A DNA stretch of 64,000 nt, from NCBI GenBank assembly GCA_013398615.1, contig VZSR01003798.1:9795542-9859541 (forward strand). Reading direction: 5' to 3'. Position 1 is the first letter of the stretch. Each line of letters begins with the position of its first letter. This document shows, in pieces, positions 35,780-48,800 of this stretch. Source of the DNA: Brachypodius melanocephalos. Lineage: Eukaryota > Chordata > Aves > Passeriformes > Pycnonotidae. The notes below the pieces were generated by a model. It did not search any database. It saw only the letters and a program-made list of their open reading frames with translations, and had not been told where the DNA came from. Both the position numbers and the translations under genes were made by a program.

Positions 35780-38492
35780 GTGCTGGGGCTCAACTGAGGA
35801 CCTTTTGAAGGATTCCAGATCCCACACAGCTTGGCTGACAGATGGCCCCTGAGAACACGGACACTCCACACCCTCAGGTGCCAGCCTTGCAATCCTGACC
35901 CATCTTTGGGCACCTTTATGCCCAGGGTGACATTTGGATCTTGGCTGTGAGAGCAGAGCTTGGTCCAAAGGGCTGTGGTGACCTACAAGTACCAGCTGCT
36001 GTTGGAGCCTATCTTGTGTCCAACTCATCATGTGCTGTGAGCAGCCAGATGTGCAGTGGTGGCTTCTTTGTGAAGCTCTGGCTGCTGCCATGGTCACCAA
36101 AGACTATTTTTAGGGATAATTGAAAGTTCCAGAAGGTGCTGACATTTCTCTAAAGAGCTGAGTAAGAGTAAGTACACGTGAGTTTGTTGAGTCAGTGTGT
36201 GACCATGCAGTAAAAGGGTCTGTGGAAAGGCACATTCCCAGGGAGGCAGAACCTGCCACCACTGGAGAACTCACAAATTTCTGCACTTGTCATGAAATGC
36301 CACTGATCTATTAATAAAATTACTTTTTCCTGTGGAGAAAGCCTGTAACACAGTGTGGACCCACAGCTAACTAGTTGGATGATACTTAGCTAAATATCAA
36401 GATATATCAGCTGTTTTTACCTTACAGTTCAAATAAAGTATCTGTAATGTTACTGCTTTTATCTATGTGAATTGTATTCTTCTGAACAAGATGCATTAGT
36501 AGAGAGTTTGGATTTCTGTTTAGTGGAATGTACTTTTTTCAAATGTCAAACTGCATTTTGCTTGATCCTCAGAGTGAGCCTTATATGACAGTGTTTCCAC
36601 AGACAAGGCTAGCTTCAGAGATTTCCAACTCCCCCTCTCCTGAACCACCATGCAGTCATGACCTTGGTGCTGCTATTTCCACACCTTCAGAAATTCTACA
36701 AATACATCTGCTTGTGGTGTCACCCACTAGCCTGAGTTTTAAATAAAAAATACACTGGTAAATCTCTGACATAGAAACGTCTTCTAACCATCGCGACATT
36801 TCAGCTTTCCTCCCAGAATAAAGTACATCAACACTGGGTCCCAAAACCAATCTGTGTTTTCCTTGATGCCCATTTTAAATACAGTCTTTAAATGAATTCC
36901 TTATCCAGTTAAAATCTGGCAATTGAATATTTCTGCAAAGGTTCTGGTTACTGTTTACTGTATACATATGGCAAGCTAACGCATGCCTCTATTCATACAA
37001 TCATTTGCAGGTGCTGTTAAATCTCTAGCCATTAAATAGCCTACATCTAATATTTCTAATTAGCTTATTTAGTAATCATGAAGGAAACACAGGAAACATT
37101 TAGTGGTATCCTCTCAGATATCCTTAAACACGAGGAATGGCACTGGGGGCATGTCCTGATGTGGGTGTTTTTTCAGCCCAGTCAGTATGCATCATTTTAA
37201 TGTGATTGTGATCATGGCCCCATTGTGCCTGCCAATCCCAATTAACAGAATCAGCCATCCTAGGGCACAATTTGTTGCTGCATATGCAGCTTACTGGGAC
37301 AAGGAGCAGCAGCCTTGCAATCTCCAGGCCTCTGCAAGGAGCCCTGCCTCTGGGAACAGCGCTCAGCTTTTCTCAGCTGTGAAATCTCTCTGTGCAAGAT
37401 ATGTTCCTGTCACATACTTTTCCTTATGGCAGGCTGAATATTTCCCCTTTTGGATTGCTCCACTATCATCGGTGATATCTAGATAAACACGAATATATTC
37501 AGGAGATAGCCTTGCTGTTAATCTTGAAGTTACCATTCAGCCTTGAAAACTAGGGCAGGTTGGCTTATCACTGAAGACATTTCATTTGTACCAGCACAAT
37601 GAGTTGTTATATCTGAAAACAAAATGGCAACAGGCTTTTTTCACTCCAAACTGATGTGTGTGCCATGTTACATTTGTCAGCACACAGCTGAGACACCCAT
37701 GTTGTATCACATAGGTAGGATGTAATCCATCTGTAAGGCTCCTCTGTGGCACAGCATCAGTTTCTTCTGCCAGTGTCAAGCAACCTTTCTTTTGGTGAAC
37801 AGGGCAAATAAGTAACTTCTAAAACATAAGACCTTTTTTTGGCAAGGATTTCAGCAGCAACAACCAAAAGGCTGAGCATAGTGCAAAAGATTTTTGATAT
37901 CTTTCTGTATCTCCAGGGACTTTCCCTAGATTTTGTGGCAGACAGAGTGCAAAGAAATTGCTCACAGCTCTTTTGTTCTTTTGTCCTTTTGTCTCTTCTC
38001 ACCAATTTTCATTTAAAATCAAACACTTTTGCCGGAGACAAAAGATATATTTTCTGGCTTCATGTCCTAGAATTTCTGTAAATTGTTCTTGCACATGTCT
38101 GCAGCTGACATACAAAATATGCAAACTCTTCTCCTGATTTATGCTTTATGCTCTGCATGGAGCCTGTATAATTGTGGAAAAAAAAAAAAAAGAAAAAAAG
38201 ACTGACAAGTAGTTTTCCTTGAATTTCAGAGAGTAATGTACAGTTTGAAAAAGATTCCACTGCTTCTTACCGCTACCCTCACTAGAACAGTTCATTTCCA
38301 CTGTATATCTTGTAAAAAAAGAAACCCCAGAACTTTTTTCAACAGACCTAGTTATGAATCTTAGCATTAGAGAAGGCCTGTCCCTACCACTGCATTTGGT
38401 AACTGAGAAAAGTGGGGAATTATGTTTAGGAAATTCATTAAAGGCCACTTTTCCAAATGGACTTGCAACCAATCTTTTAACTACAAAACTCT
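35780..38492. other. Non-coding stretch, no gene seen
   Basis: No gene recognised. The 136-codon minus frame at 35690-36100 crosses the CR1 fragment and is not a gene. A 22-bp A-rich tract lies at 38.18 kb. Otherwise this is AT-rich unique DNA. Confidence 0.55.
38178..38199 (+). repeat. A-rich tract
   Basis: Fourteen A, one G, then seven A. Low-complexity only. Confidence 0.75.
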
Positions 38493-38665
38493 GGGCCAAA
38501 TTATCAAAAAGACCTCACCTTCCATTTGGCACAAGATTAAGGACAGACTTTCAAAGCATTTAACCACTTGAAATTCTCAGTGTGACACCACTGGCCAGAT
38601 TTCCAAACTTTCCACTCACTTAAGGATCTAGAAGTGAGCTGAACTCCTTTGAAAACAGTAATTGG
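38493..38665. repeat. Ancient sauropsid interspersed repeat
   Basis: GGGCCAAATTATCAAAAAGA, GACTTTCAAAGCATTTAACC, CTGGCCAGATTTCCAAAC and GAACTCCTTTGAAAAC occur in the order of an old repeat. It is known to me as 'gggccaaattctcaaaag...cagattttcaaag...ggccagattttcaaa...gctcctttgaaaatctggcc', common in turtles and crocodilians. It is diverged but recognisable over its length. An open frame (38354-38563) overlapping it is not a gene. Confidence 0.55.
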
Positions 38666-39717
38666 TTTTGGACATTTCAAACCTATATTGTATTGAATGC
38701 AATCCAGAGACTACACTACTTGAAGTATTCCTAATTACTTGATAAAACACAAATGTTTCCTTCAATTTCTCCATACATAGTTTTTCTGCATTCCTCAGAA
38801 AACTTCTGGATCCATAAGCAGAAAATTTCCTTTCTCTTCAGTCAAAAGCTCAGATAAAAGGGTCCTTGCTGGTTTACTGATAACTTGAGTAACTTCCACT
38901 CCTTCTCTTCCAGACTCATAACCACCTTAAAATTTGCTCTTTGCACAAACAGTAAATTCCTTAATTCCCTCATAAGACTTTGAAACAACACTTCTGCTAG
39001 GAACCGTTTTTATCACTAAAATGACACTCATTGGAAGTTAAAGATACTGAATGAAATGGAGCAATCTCAGATCAAAGTAGTCTGCTCTTAAGTACATAAA
39101 AACAAATTAGAGCAACTAATGAGAAACAGGCTAAACACATCAAGGACCAAAATGATTAACTTACATTTAGCAATTATTTTGACAACTTACTAAAGCAAGA
39201 CTGAATAATACTGACCAGCTTTTTTCTAAATTAAAGCTTATTATATTTACATGAAGGAAGAAATGATGGTTTGGTTTTTCAGCAAGATCTTCCTTACCAG
39301 CAAAGAAAAAGCAGCATTCTTATCAGAAATAAATTGACCATGACAAAACATGACTCTCTAAATTATGTTTTCTCTGTATCAGTATGGTGATACTATCGAT
39401 TTCTGCAGCGTGATCACAAACCCAAATGTTTAGGGTTTGACTACATGCAGTATTAATTCATTTAAAATTAGCAAGACTACATTAAGCTTTCTATTTCACC
39501 ATGATTTATCTGTACTATCAGGGAGATTTTGGAAGTAAGCTTCTTTTATCTGCACGTTTAATTGTTGGGTTTTTAAACCTTTTCCCCCTCCTGATATGGT
39601 TTCAGTTATCAAATAGATAATGGAAGATGAAGTGAAAGTTTCAAAGTACAGCAATACAAGATCAGAATGAATTTTAAACAAGAAATGAGGGTTGAGACAC
39701 CTATAATAAGAGAGTTA
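38666..39717. other. Non-coding stretch, no gene seen
   Basis: AT-rich unique sequence with no recognised repeats or exons. Confidence 0.55.
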
Positions 39718-39842
39718 AGGAATCATGGAATTATTCATGTTGGAAAAGACCTTTAAGATCATAGAGTCCAACTTTTAATTCGGCATTGCCAAATCCACCA
39801 CTAAACCATGTCCCCAAGTGCCACATCTACAGGTCTTTTGTA
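39718..39842 (-). mobile_element. CR1 LINE 3' fragment, antisense
   Basis: AGGAATCATGGAATTATTCA, TTGGAAAAGACCTTTAAGAT, CATAGAGTCCAAC, CACCACTAAACCATGTCCCC and GTGCCACATCTACAGGTCTT match the antisense 3' region of a CR1 of the 'ttggaaaagacctttaagatcat' type. This is a different subfamily from the copies at 6522 and 30213. It is 5'-truncated at about 39842. Confidence 0.85.
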
Positions 39843-40354
39843 CACAGTGAACAGTATATCATCCAAGCCACAAGCAGCCACTTTCTCCAAAAGAATGTTC
39901 ATTCTTCATCTTTGGCAGGAGAGATTAGGGTTAGCATGTTAATGCTATATGGAATAAAAAGGTCTAAAGCCTCCAGACAATTCTATATATCCAGACAGAC
40001 CTGCAAGTATATCTAATGAAATTAAGTATAACATTTAAACACATTAGTGAGCCCCACACTAGCTCTACTTTATATTTTTAACAATAGAGTTTGATAGATA
40101 TGACAGTCTGAGCAAACAATTCATATTTATCACTTGCTGCAGTATGAAGATTATTTGTATTCAGACTCACTTCTGTCTAGGATTTAACACATTCATGGAC
40201 CAAACAAAGATATCTTGTGAGCTATCTCATAATGTGCAGGAAGAGGGATGGAATATGTATCTGCTGTTGAATGTCCACAGGCTGTCTAGAATGGCTGCAT
40301 GTCCTGTGCAGTCTCTATCAATATATAATACAAAGCTATTTAATCTTGATATAA
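39843..40354. other. Short non-coding interval between two CR1 pieces
   Basis: AT-rich sequence with no gene or recognised repeat. The flanking CR1 pieces lie in opposite orientations and are of different types, so they are separate insertions. Confidence 0.5.
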
Positions 40355-40520
40355 GAAATAATTTTTTTTACAGTGAGAGCAATCATTCATGGAAGCAACC
40401 TCCCCTGCCAGTGGAGAATTTTAGGACATGATTGGACAGGGTGCCAGAAAATCTTATTTAGGTTTCCTCTGCCACAAAAGGTTGGACCAAATGATCTCTC
40501 AAGGTCCCCTCCAATGTGAG
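40355..40520 (+). mobile_element. CR1 LINE 3' fragment, sense, diverged
   Basis: TTTACAGTGAGAGCAATCAT, then TGGAAGCAACC, GTGGAGAATTTTAGG, CATGATTGGACAGGGTGCC and AGGTTGGACCAAATGATCTC follow. TCAAGGTCCCCTCCAA ends the match. These follow the sense 3' region of an avian CR1, though the terminal octamer cannot be made out. It is more diverged than the CR1 at 39.7 kb, hence probably older. Confidence 0.75.
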
Positions 40521-41785
40521 CTGCTGGGTGGCTCTCAGTGATAATATTGTTCTGCAGGTATCCACAGCAAGGTGCACAGGCTGCTGTCACAGAGCAGTGT
40601 CCCCATTCATGCTTACCTTCTTCCTCATCACCCTTCTGAACCCCTGTGCTATCACAACAATGCTCACTACCCCCTTCCACATTTAGATAAATTAGTGTTT
40701 GAAAGATTTTTTTTTTACACTGTAAAAGCTGAAGGTTTAGAGTTACAGAAAAAGATTAGCTTCTTGAACACAGTTACAGGGCAAATTGGAAAAAAAAATC
40801 CAACACCCTAGCAGTTATGTGGCAGTTGGCATGGCAAATTACCATAATCATCTCAGAAGTGCTTGCAAATACATCACTGCTTCTTTTCTTCTAGGTGTGC
40901 AAAACTACTCTGAGCCTTATAATTCTGGGATACCAATGAGACCTTTCAAAGAGTAACTAGAGCCTCAGAAAATACTTGAAGACAGACACGTACAAACAAT
41001 TACTCTTCAAGTAGAGAGTGGAGTGCATCCTGAACTTCACAGTGAAGTTGAGAACTGAAAAAATCCAGAGGGTATCTCAAAAGGCTGGATGATTTGACTG
41101 ATCAGTGAGGTATAGCTCCAGCCTGCAGGCATGTCCTAGTGGATATTCATTTTACAGATCAGCTACCAGCCAGAAATATTTACCTAAGGTTGATGAAGAG
41201 GGCTGTGTGTGATAGCACACACAGACACAGCAGAATTAACTGCATGAACTCTTTCATGGAGGTGAAGGTTGTGCTCACCTTTTTCCCTGCTCCCAGTGCT
41301 GGCAGCCTAGGGGAGCACTGTGGGCTCTGTGCAGGCTCCCGTGGCCCTGCTCCATTCCTGGTGCCCAGGGGCAGTGGTTCAGGGCACTTTGCAGATTAAT
41401 CCAGTTGATGCTTTACGAAAATGCCAGTAGCTGTCAGCAGCTCACCAGTCTGGCCAGGGCTAGGGCTGGTAGAAGCACCTTGGACAAGCTTTGGGAGCCT
41501 GTCCCTGCCGGAAGTGCTCCTTCCCTGCAGCCTGTGACACTGTGCCCCAGGGCAGCAGCAAGTCCTCACTGGGACTTTAGTCCCACTATTTTACAAGCTG
41601 CTGCACAGATGAGGATATTACCACAGTGCTGGTGTGGAAGCCACACATCCCCTTCCTGCAGCCAGCATCTGGGGGGATGCTATCTGCCTTGAGAGAGCAG
41701 ATTTCTGGATACATCATTTTGTATTTCCTCTGGTTTGTTTTGTATTTTTGGGCCCCTGGCCCAGACTGTGTCTTAAAGAGACCTC
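40521..41785. other. Non-coding stretch, GC-richer at 41.26-41.7 kb
   Basis: No gene recognised. Around 41.26-41.70 kb the DNA is GC-richer with overlapping frames in several registers, but no domain, CpG cluster or splice pattern supports an exon. Confidence 0.5.
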
Positions 41786-41894
41786 AGGCCAAATTCTGTT
41801 TTCAGCTACAATGCAGCTGTTTCTGAAGGAATTGCTTTGACTTTCACTGCATTGTTCTGGATTAGCACTGTAGTAATAAAGGGTAGAATTTGGA
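41786..41894. mobile_element. Short element with 9-bp terminal inverted repeats, old MITE-like
   Basis: The left end CCAAATTCT (41789-41797) and right end AGAATTTGG (41885-41893) are exact inverse complements. Inside, CTACAATGC (left) mirrors GCACTGTAG (right), and the centre carries GCTTTGACTTTCACTGC. This matches an old sauropsid palindromic repeat ('gggccaaattctgctctcagttacac...ggtgtaactgagagcagaatttggccc'). No coding capacity, so non-autonomous. Target-site duplications are not evident. Confidence 0.6.
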
Positions 41895-44800
41895 TCATTG
41901 CATTCTTTCCCTGCCATCCAAAGAAAAACAGGTTAACAGATTTGCATCACAGTGCATCAGATGAGGAGTTCTGAAGAAACACAGAAAATGAGCCCTGACA
42001 GATAAAAAAAGAACACCCAAACACAGGTAGCTCAATTCAAATGACAAAATCTGCTTTTCTGATTTTTTCTGGTTTCATCTGTCAACAACATTTAACTGTA
42101 CATATATTTTATAAAATAACAACCTTGAAGAATGCAAGTGTTTTTAAGCACTTTAATCACATTCAACTAAAATGCTCACTCAATTCTCAGATCTAGTTTG
42201 AACTTTATTTTTGTTCTGCAAGATTCATTCAAAAAGCAACTATAGCCTGGGGTTTTGAAATGGAAAGATTATAATTTGGCCTTCTGGCATGTATCTTTGT
42301 CAGTTTTTTAATCTCTATATGTCGTCTTTCAGCTTTAGAGAGAGACCAAATGATGTTCCCTAAAGCATGTATATTCTTTCAACACCATCAAAGAAGTCAG
42401 CCATTACAGTTTTCAATCTAAAAATTTTATTATCCTTATTTTCAAATTAATTTGGCTTACTAGTTCAATTGGCCATGTCAGATTCAAAAAACAAGAATTA
42501 ATGTAATCTGATTGTTATGGCTATCTATAAGCTGTTTGTCATACAGCCTGATATCTGAATGTGATACAAATATACTCAGCAAAACCAGACACCTCAAATG
42601 GCTTAAGAGATAAAATCCTTTAAATAAGCTTGAGACAGATCTGAATTTATTTAAATGTCTGATTCTAAATGTACTTATGCCTGGTAGTAATGTTTACCAT
42701 CTGCCTGATTCTGTCTGATGAGGTAATTGTAAATCTATAAATAGCTTAACATATGCTGCACATATTCTGGCCTTAAATATAACAGCCTTTGTGTAAAACA
42801 ACTGGAAATAATAAGAAGGGATACTTGGGCATTATTCAGGGTAAGACGAGAAAGAAGTATAAAGTGTTTTCACTTTGTATGATTTGTATCTTCTCCTGCA
42901 AAGGCCTGGTAAACCCAAAGCATTGTTTATAGGGCCTGTTCTAACAAGCTGTCAGTACTTTCTATCATTCATACCTACCAAAACAGACATTTGAAATGTA
43001 GTAAAGCAGTTACAGTCAGAGTACTGTATGCTCTAAAACAACATGAGAACTACATTCGTTTAAGATGAACAAATAGTTTTGAATTTCTTTCACATGGTAG
43101 AAGATGGAAAAATGATGTACAGGCGTGGTGAGTATTAAAGCTCATCTTGAAAGAATTGCTTTACAGCCAGATTAGGGGATTCTTGACACCACTGCACCTA
43201 CAGCCATTGTACGAGCAGTCAAAGTGCTGCTTCATAATTATAACTAAGAATACCATTAAAACCAATTATCTACTGAAAGAATTGTAATTGCTCGTGTACA
43301 CTCACCTAGAATGAAACCACAGAAAAGCAACAATGCACTCTAAAATCACAAAGCTTTTGAAGCCACACTTACTGGCTCAGCTTTTTGCCTACATGATGTG
43401 AGACCATGAGATGCAACAACAGAAGGTCGTGGTTGGGTAATTGGGTAATGCTCTCCTCTGGATCACTTAGGAAAATAATTTCTTAGTTCTTAGAAAAATC
43501 ATTTAGTTAGGAGAGATCATATTCTCTCTTGCACGATTCGTGCACCAGAATCAAGACTGCACTGCAGATTTCAGTGAATTAGCCTGGGAAATCTGCCATT
43601 ATCCTGCTTATTCAAGCAATCATTTCAGCTGCTTACAATGGCACCCTAGTGCAGGTGGGGGGAAAATGATACACTACCAAATTAGAAATAAAACTGTGAG
43701 TCACTCTGCAAACCTCCTTCAAGTGGCATGGTCAGTCTCTATCTTGTCTGTAGTGTTGATACAAAGCTAAAAAAAGGGCCTAAATATGCCTATGGATTCA
43801 GCTGCCCACTCCAAACAAAATTCTTAATGTGGAAAGCTAAGAGCAGGGCTATTCTAAGGGTTCTTACTGAACACAGGGTCCATTGAACAGGATGTTGGCT
43901 GTTGTGCTGTGAGCTGTGTGTCACATGCATAAAGAGGCAGTTATTGTATTTGTTGCACCATTAATTTGTCCCTGATGTTTATATGGGCTTTTGATTTGAT
44001 TCACTGAAAAGTTTTGCTCTGTTTGTATTTAATGAGGGTTCTTCCCAAGCATCTGTTTCTTGACCTTCAAAGCCCTCACCTGGTCCAGGATTCTCCCCAG
44101 GTTATTCTGGATCAGCATGAAACTTTTGGAAAGTAGGTGAGAAAAAATGAACCAATTTCCAGCTGTGTGCAACCATGCCCAGCCAGACATCTTCACACCA
44201 TATGAGTGGCTGGATTTCAGTCAGGCACGACTGAGAAGCCGAATGGAAGAAGGAATTCTCTGAGAAAGCTCATCTCCCCTAGAACCATCATTATTTTGGG
44301 AGTGCTTGCACATCTTACATAAGGTAACTTTGGATCAAAAGGTGCCCAGATCTGCCTGTGACATCACAAAATTCATCCCAGCCCTCCCAAGGAGCTCACT
44401 GTCAATCTGCACCCTCACAATGCCAGAATGCAGCAGCTCTGACCACCTGGGGCAGCCCCACAGAGGAGCCACCACAGTGAACAGGACAAACAATGAGAAC
44501 AGCAGCAAGAAGGCAGAGAGAGGACTGCAGATGAGGAGAAAATTAATGACAAGTAAGCAGCAAAGGTGATTCTAATGGGAGGGCAAAGCAAAACATAGAG
44601 CAAATGAAAGGAAAACTTCAGAGCACTACTTACTATTTTTTGAAATACTTAAATTAAAAGCACTATCACAATAACAATTAGTGCACTTAATTATTTGTTT
44701 TGCAATCATAAGACAAGGATACATAGATTAAAAAGTGGCAGATACTTACAAAATGGTTTCAGAAACCCACTAAGGGTATTCCTGGCATCTTCTGTATCTG

Positions 44801-45751
44801 CAGTTACGTGGAGGTGTGAACTATGCATTGTCTGCCTTGGCAAGTGGGTGGAGGGTTGTGGGAGGTGAAATAAGGAGGCAGGGTCAGGTGCTCCTTCAGC
44901 AGTAAAGGAATGATCCAGTTTATGGATCACAGAACTCATGTCAGTTGAGCTCAGATTGTCATTCTGTTTTGAATAAAAGACATTTCATGCAAACTTTTTT
45001 TTTTTTTTTTTTGGACTCCTACAGGTAAAAGCTCTAGGTAGCTGTCTGAATATGTGAACCTCCTCATCACTTCCTGTAATTTTTTTACTAGTTCACGACA
45101 GGGTCAAAGCCACTTTTCTTTTATATGAACAATTTCAGTCATTTTACCTAATTTGCAACTGTGAACAGATTATGGCCTTCATTTCTTTTGTATCCACTTT
45201 TTATCTAGCAATTTCTAAAATAAAGGCAGAATGGAGCTCATATCAAAGCAGACTGTGCTTCCTGTCCCTCTAAAGTAGTGACGTGCTAGAAAGAAAGTGA
45301 TGAGGTCCAAGAAAATAAACAGACAGAACATGAGGAAAACAAAATATCAAACTGTCCTAATTCAGTTTTGTATCTCTACTAGCTTCTCTGTAATCAACCC
45401 ATGTCCTCAAGACAACAAAAATTACTAAATTCTTACATAGTTGGAGTGTCAGGAGAAATCCACTTTGGAGTAGGATGCTTTACAGAGACATAATTAAAAC
45501 TCTTTATGATCTTCATGCTATGCTCAGATTGGGTAGTCACCACCCAAGACACAGTCCTGAAGGAGTCATGATAAAATTTAAGTGGTATCTTTCTCCCACT
45601 TTCTCGCTTTAATCTCTCAGTAAAGTCAAAACTTGCTGTGTCAGAGAGTGTCAATGGATGCAACATCCAGGTAGATCTAAAGGATTTTCTGCCACATTGC
45701 CAAGCCCTGATCTGAAGAAAAGCTCCTGGAAGATCCATTCAGTTTAAATCA
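41895..45751. other. Long AT-rich non-coding stretch, no gene seen
   Basis: No gene or dated repeat recognised. 41.9-43.4 kb is particularly AT-rich, with few open frames over 60 codons on either strand. An 18-bp poly-T is at 45.0 kb. The tiny duplication TTGGGTAATTGGGTAAT lies near 43.43 kb. Confidence 0.55.
44995..45012 (+). repeat. Poly-T tract
   Basis: Eighteen consecutive T residues. It could be the reverse-strand tail of a retroposon, but no retroposon body is recognisable on the left. Confidence 0.8.
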
Positions 45752-45830
45752 CTGTTGGTCCAGGGAAATCAATGGGATTACCTCAAAACTGGGCCAGTGT
45801 AAATAGAACACAAACCCTGGCTCGAAATGC
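45752..45830. repeat. Ancient sauropsid interspersed repeat fragment
   Basis: GAAATCAATGGGATTACCTC is followed by GGGCCAGTGTAAATAGAACA. This fits the old pattern 'gacttcaatggagttacaccagtgtaaatgagagcagaatctggcc'. It is short and diverged. Confidence 0.4.
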
Positions 45831-48800
45831 CAGCATGTCTTGACTGTATAAGCCAAACGAGTAGACCTGATGCACCAGGATGAGGGAAAAGGTAGAGGAC
45901 GGATTTGCAGGGTGCACAGCAATTCCTGAGGTCAGTGCCACAAAAACAAAATATAATATTACTTTATTTTATCATAATTTAACATTGCCTAAATGCCTAC
46001 ACAGCAAACATTTGCTTGTGTCCTTAGTTTATCTGTCCCTGGGTAATTATTAAGATAGCTGTGGTTACTGTGCTGATCTAAGGTACTGGGCAAACATTTT
46101 GAAACATTTAGAATAGCTTCATTTATGGTAGAACAGAAGCGAAAATGACTTCTACCCTTGTTCTCCTCTAGCAGTGTAATGGCATGTGCTGGAATAGCCT
46201 GGGGCCAGGAATATTAGATAACTGCTTTTACAGAACAGTGGCTTAGTGTCAAAGCCCAAAACTGGGGGTTGTTCCACCTTCTTTTTTGTGTAATGATATC
46301 ATGAAATGAAAGGTATTTAAAACAAGGCTATAAAGAATGAAAAATATTTGTCACTCTTTATATTTCACACACATTCCCACTTCATCTTTCCTTGCACAGT
46401 GCCTCCATTTCTCCTTCAATTATCTTTTGAAGCCTTCTTCTCTAACCCTTCTCTGATACTGACAAATTTCACTCCGTCTTTAGGGGCAATGTGAGCTTGT
46501 AGACAAAATCCACGGTTTGTAATGCAGAATCCTCAGGGCTACCTCTTGAACTTCCTTACACTAGTAAGGGGTTGCAAGAGTTCAAGAATCCATCCTTGAG
46601 GGAGGCACAAGAGGAAGCAGAAAGTGCTATGTGCAGTGATGCAGGGAAGTAGAAAAGTGTTACATTTCTGTATCAGTAGCTAAATCAAACTGTACCATGG
46701 ATCAACTGTCACCAGTTACAGCTCTCTATTTCAGTAACAGAGATAAGGATTTCAAATAATTATTACCCAAAACCAGATTGTTCATAACTGGGACACAAAA
46801 GATGAAATAAAATCAAGAATTTGTCATTGAGTTTAGAAGGAATAATCTGGCCCACGTGCTATCTTGCCTTTGCAATACTTTGAGTGGAATCTATTAGAAA
46901 ATTGTAGATTTTCCCCTTGCCATTTACCTGAATTTACCCTGAGAGTTGCTTAAGGTCAAATGAAAAATTTGACTATAATAAATATTAAGAAGATCATTAC
47001 ATTTAAATAACTTTTAAAGTACTTCAGTCAGCCCTCTAACTGAACAACACTTTCCTTTTGAAGGAATATGACAAATATCACCAGAGCTGAGTTTGGTTGT
47101 ATGGTTAAATTAAGGATCCTGTAATTCTAACACATTTCACAGAAATAACACCATGGCCTTTTGGTTGTCATGGTACACAGAGATGGACAAAAAACCAAGG
47201 ACAGACTATGGGCTCTGGTAATAGAGTCATCTGGGTCATGGAGAAACCCAGATGCAAACCAGCGAGACAGACAATGTACTTGGAGGGGGCAGGAACAGAC
47301 CTGGATTAAGAATTTCAGCAGCTACAGGGGCCAGACAATTTAAAATGTCCTTCCTTAGAACAGCACATGCATCAGCTGTTGGCATAATCAATACCCAGCC
47401 AGGGCAGAAATTTCTCTGCACACAGACTGCCATAAGAATGGTAAATGACATTTGGTAGTCACATAAACCAATTTGCTGCAAGAACAGATTCAAGTTATGC
47501 CATTTCATGTTTGGTACATTCTTTATAATGAGCAGGTGGATTCAAAGTTTTAATCCTGCTAGCAGGTGACCTTTTCAAAATTCTGTATTTTTACTGCCTA
47601 TCAATTTTGTTTCTTTCTTCCAGGCTCCTGAGATTGTAATCAAAGATGAATAGGAATTGCCAGAGAATTACTGAATACTGAAAAAGCCAAAGCCTTAAAG
47701 ACGGCTTTTACACAGTGTACGCCCTAATGCAGCCATGATATCTGATTTTTAATAGATTAGGTGCAAATATGCACATTAGCAAACTAAACAATGTAGTAAT
47801 ATCCACAGAGAACAGGTTTCATCGATTAAATCATAAATATAGTATCTTATTATGCTTTTGGGGAAGCAGAAATATGAAAAGCAATGCATGCATTTTTGAA
47901 TTATAAGAGGAGGGAATATTGGCAAATCTTTCAACAGCTGTTTATCATGAAAAAGAAGTTACAGTTACCATTCCCCAGCCATGCACTTTGAAAAACTAAA
48001 AACTGTACATTAATAAATTATAACAGTGGTGCATGAAGCTAATATAAAACTTTTGAAGGCGGTTTCTTAGTCCAGAGGGAGTTGTCAAATTTGCTATTTG
48101 TGACTTTAATGTTACTTGAAATTTCTTCTAGGGCATTTAAAACTCGTTCTGTGACTCTTCATCAGCAGTTTCACCGACAGCAGAGGCCTTGACAATATAC
48201 ATTTTCACTTTCTGCATGGCTGACAGACTTCATATGCTATATCCAATTTAAGGGTAGAGCAGTAGATTACATTGCTAGAATATAGAGAGCCATTGCCATT
48301 GAGACTGAATCATTGCTGTTTATAGTAATTCTTACTATTTGGTTTTTGACAGCCCTTTGTGACTAGAATAAAAGATGATGCTGAGATTATTGTCAAGCTA
48401 CTGTAATAGCTAGTAGTGCATGAAGTCTGCAGCAGATGGACTTGAACTTATGAGCTCTCAGATTCTCAATAGCCTTTCAAATGAGCAGCGCTCTCCTTGG
48501 CCATGTGTAAAACGACTGGCTTTGACAAACCCTTATTTCAGGAGATGAAATACTATTTCAGCCAGCTTTCTTTGTTCTATTTGAAATGTTTTATAGCACT
48601 TAATTTGAGAGGTAGCTTAGAATTGAAGAGAACAAATTGATTTTCAGTTGCATGTGGTAAACTATGTTACAGGTACATCCAAGCTGAACAACAACAAAGT
48701 GACTTGATGTAGTCTGAACGCTTCCACAAGTGCCCCCCAGCCATTTCCATTACAATACACAATTGCTAGATATCTTCCTCTGGCTAAAGTCATCATTTTC

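Noticed and set aside
35690..36100. 136-codon minus-strand open frame
   Set aside because: Its end lies in a CR1 fragment and a short tandem repeat, and no domain is seen.
44995..45012. Poly-T considered as a reverse-strand retrogene tail
   Set aside because: No retrogene-like coding sequence lies on the minus strand to the right, and no flanking duplications were seen.
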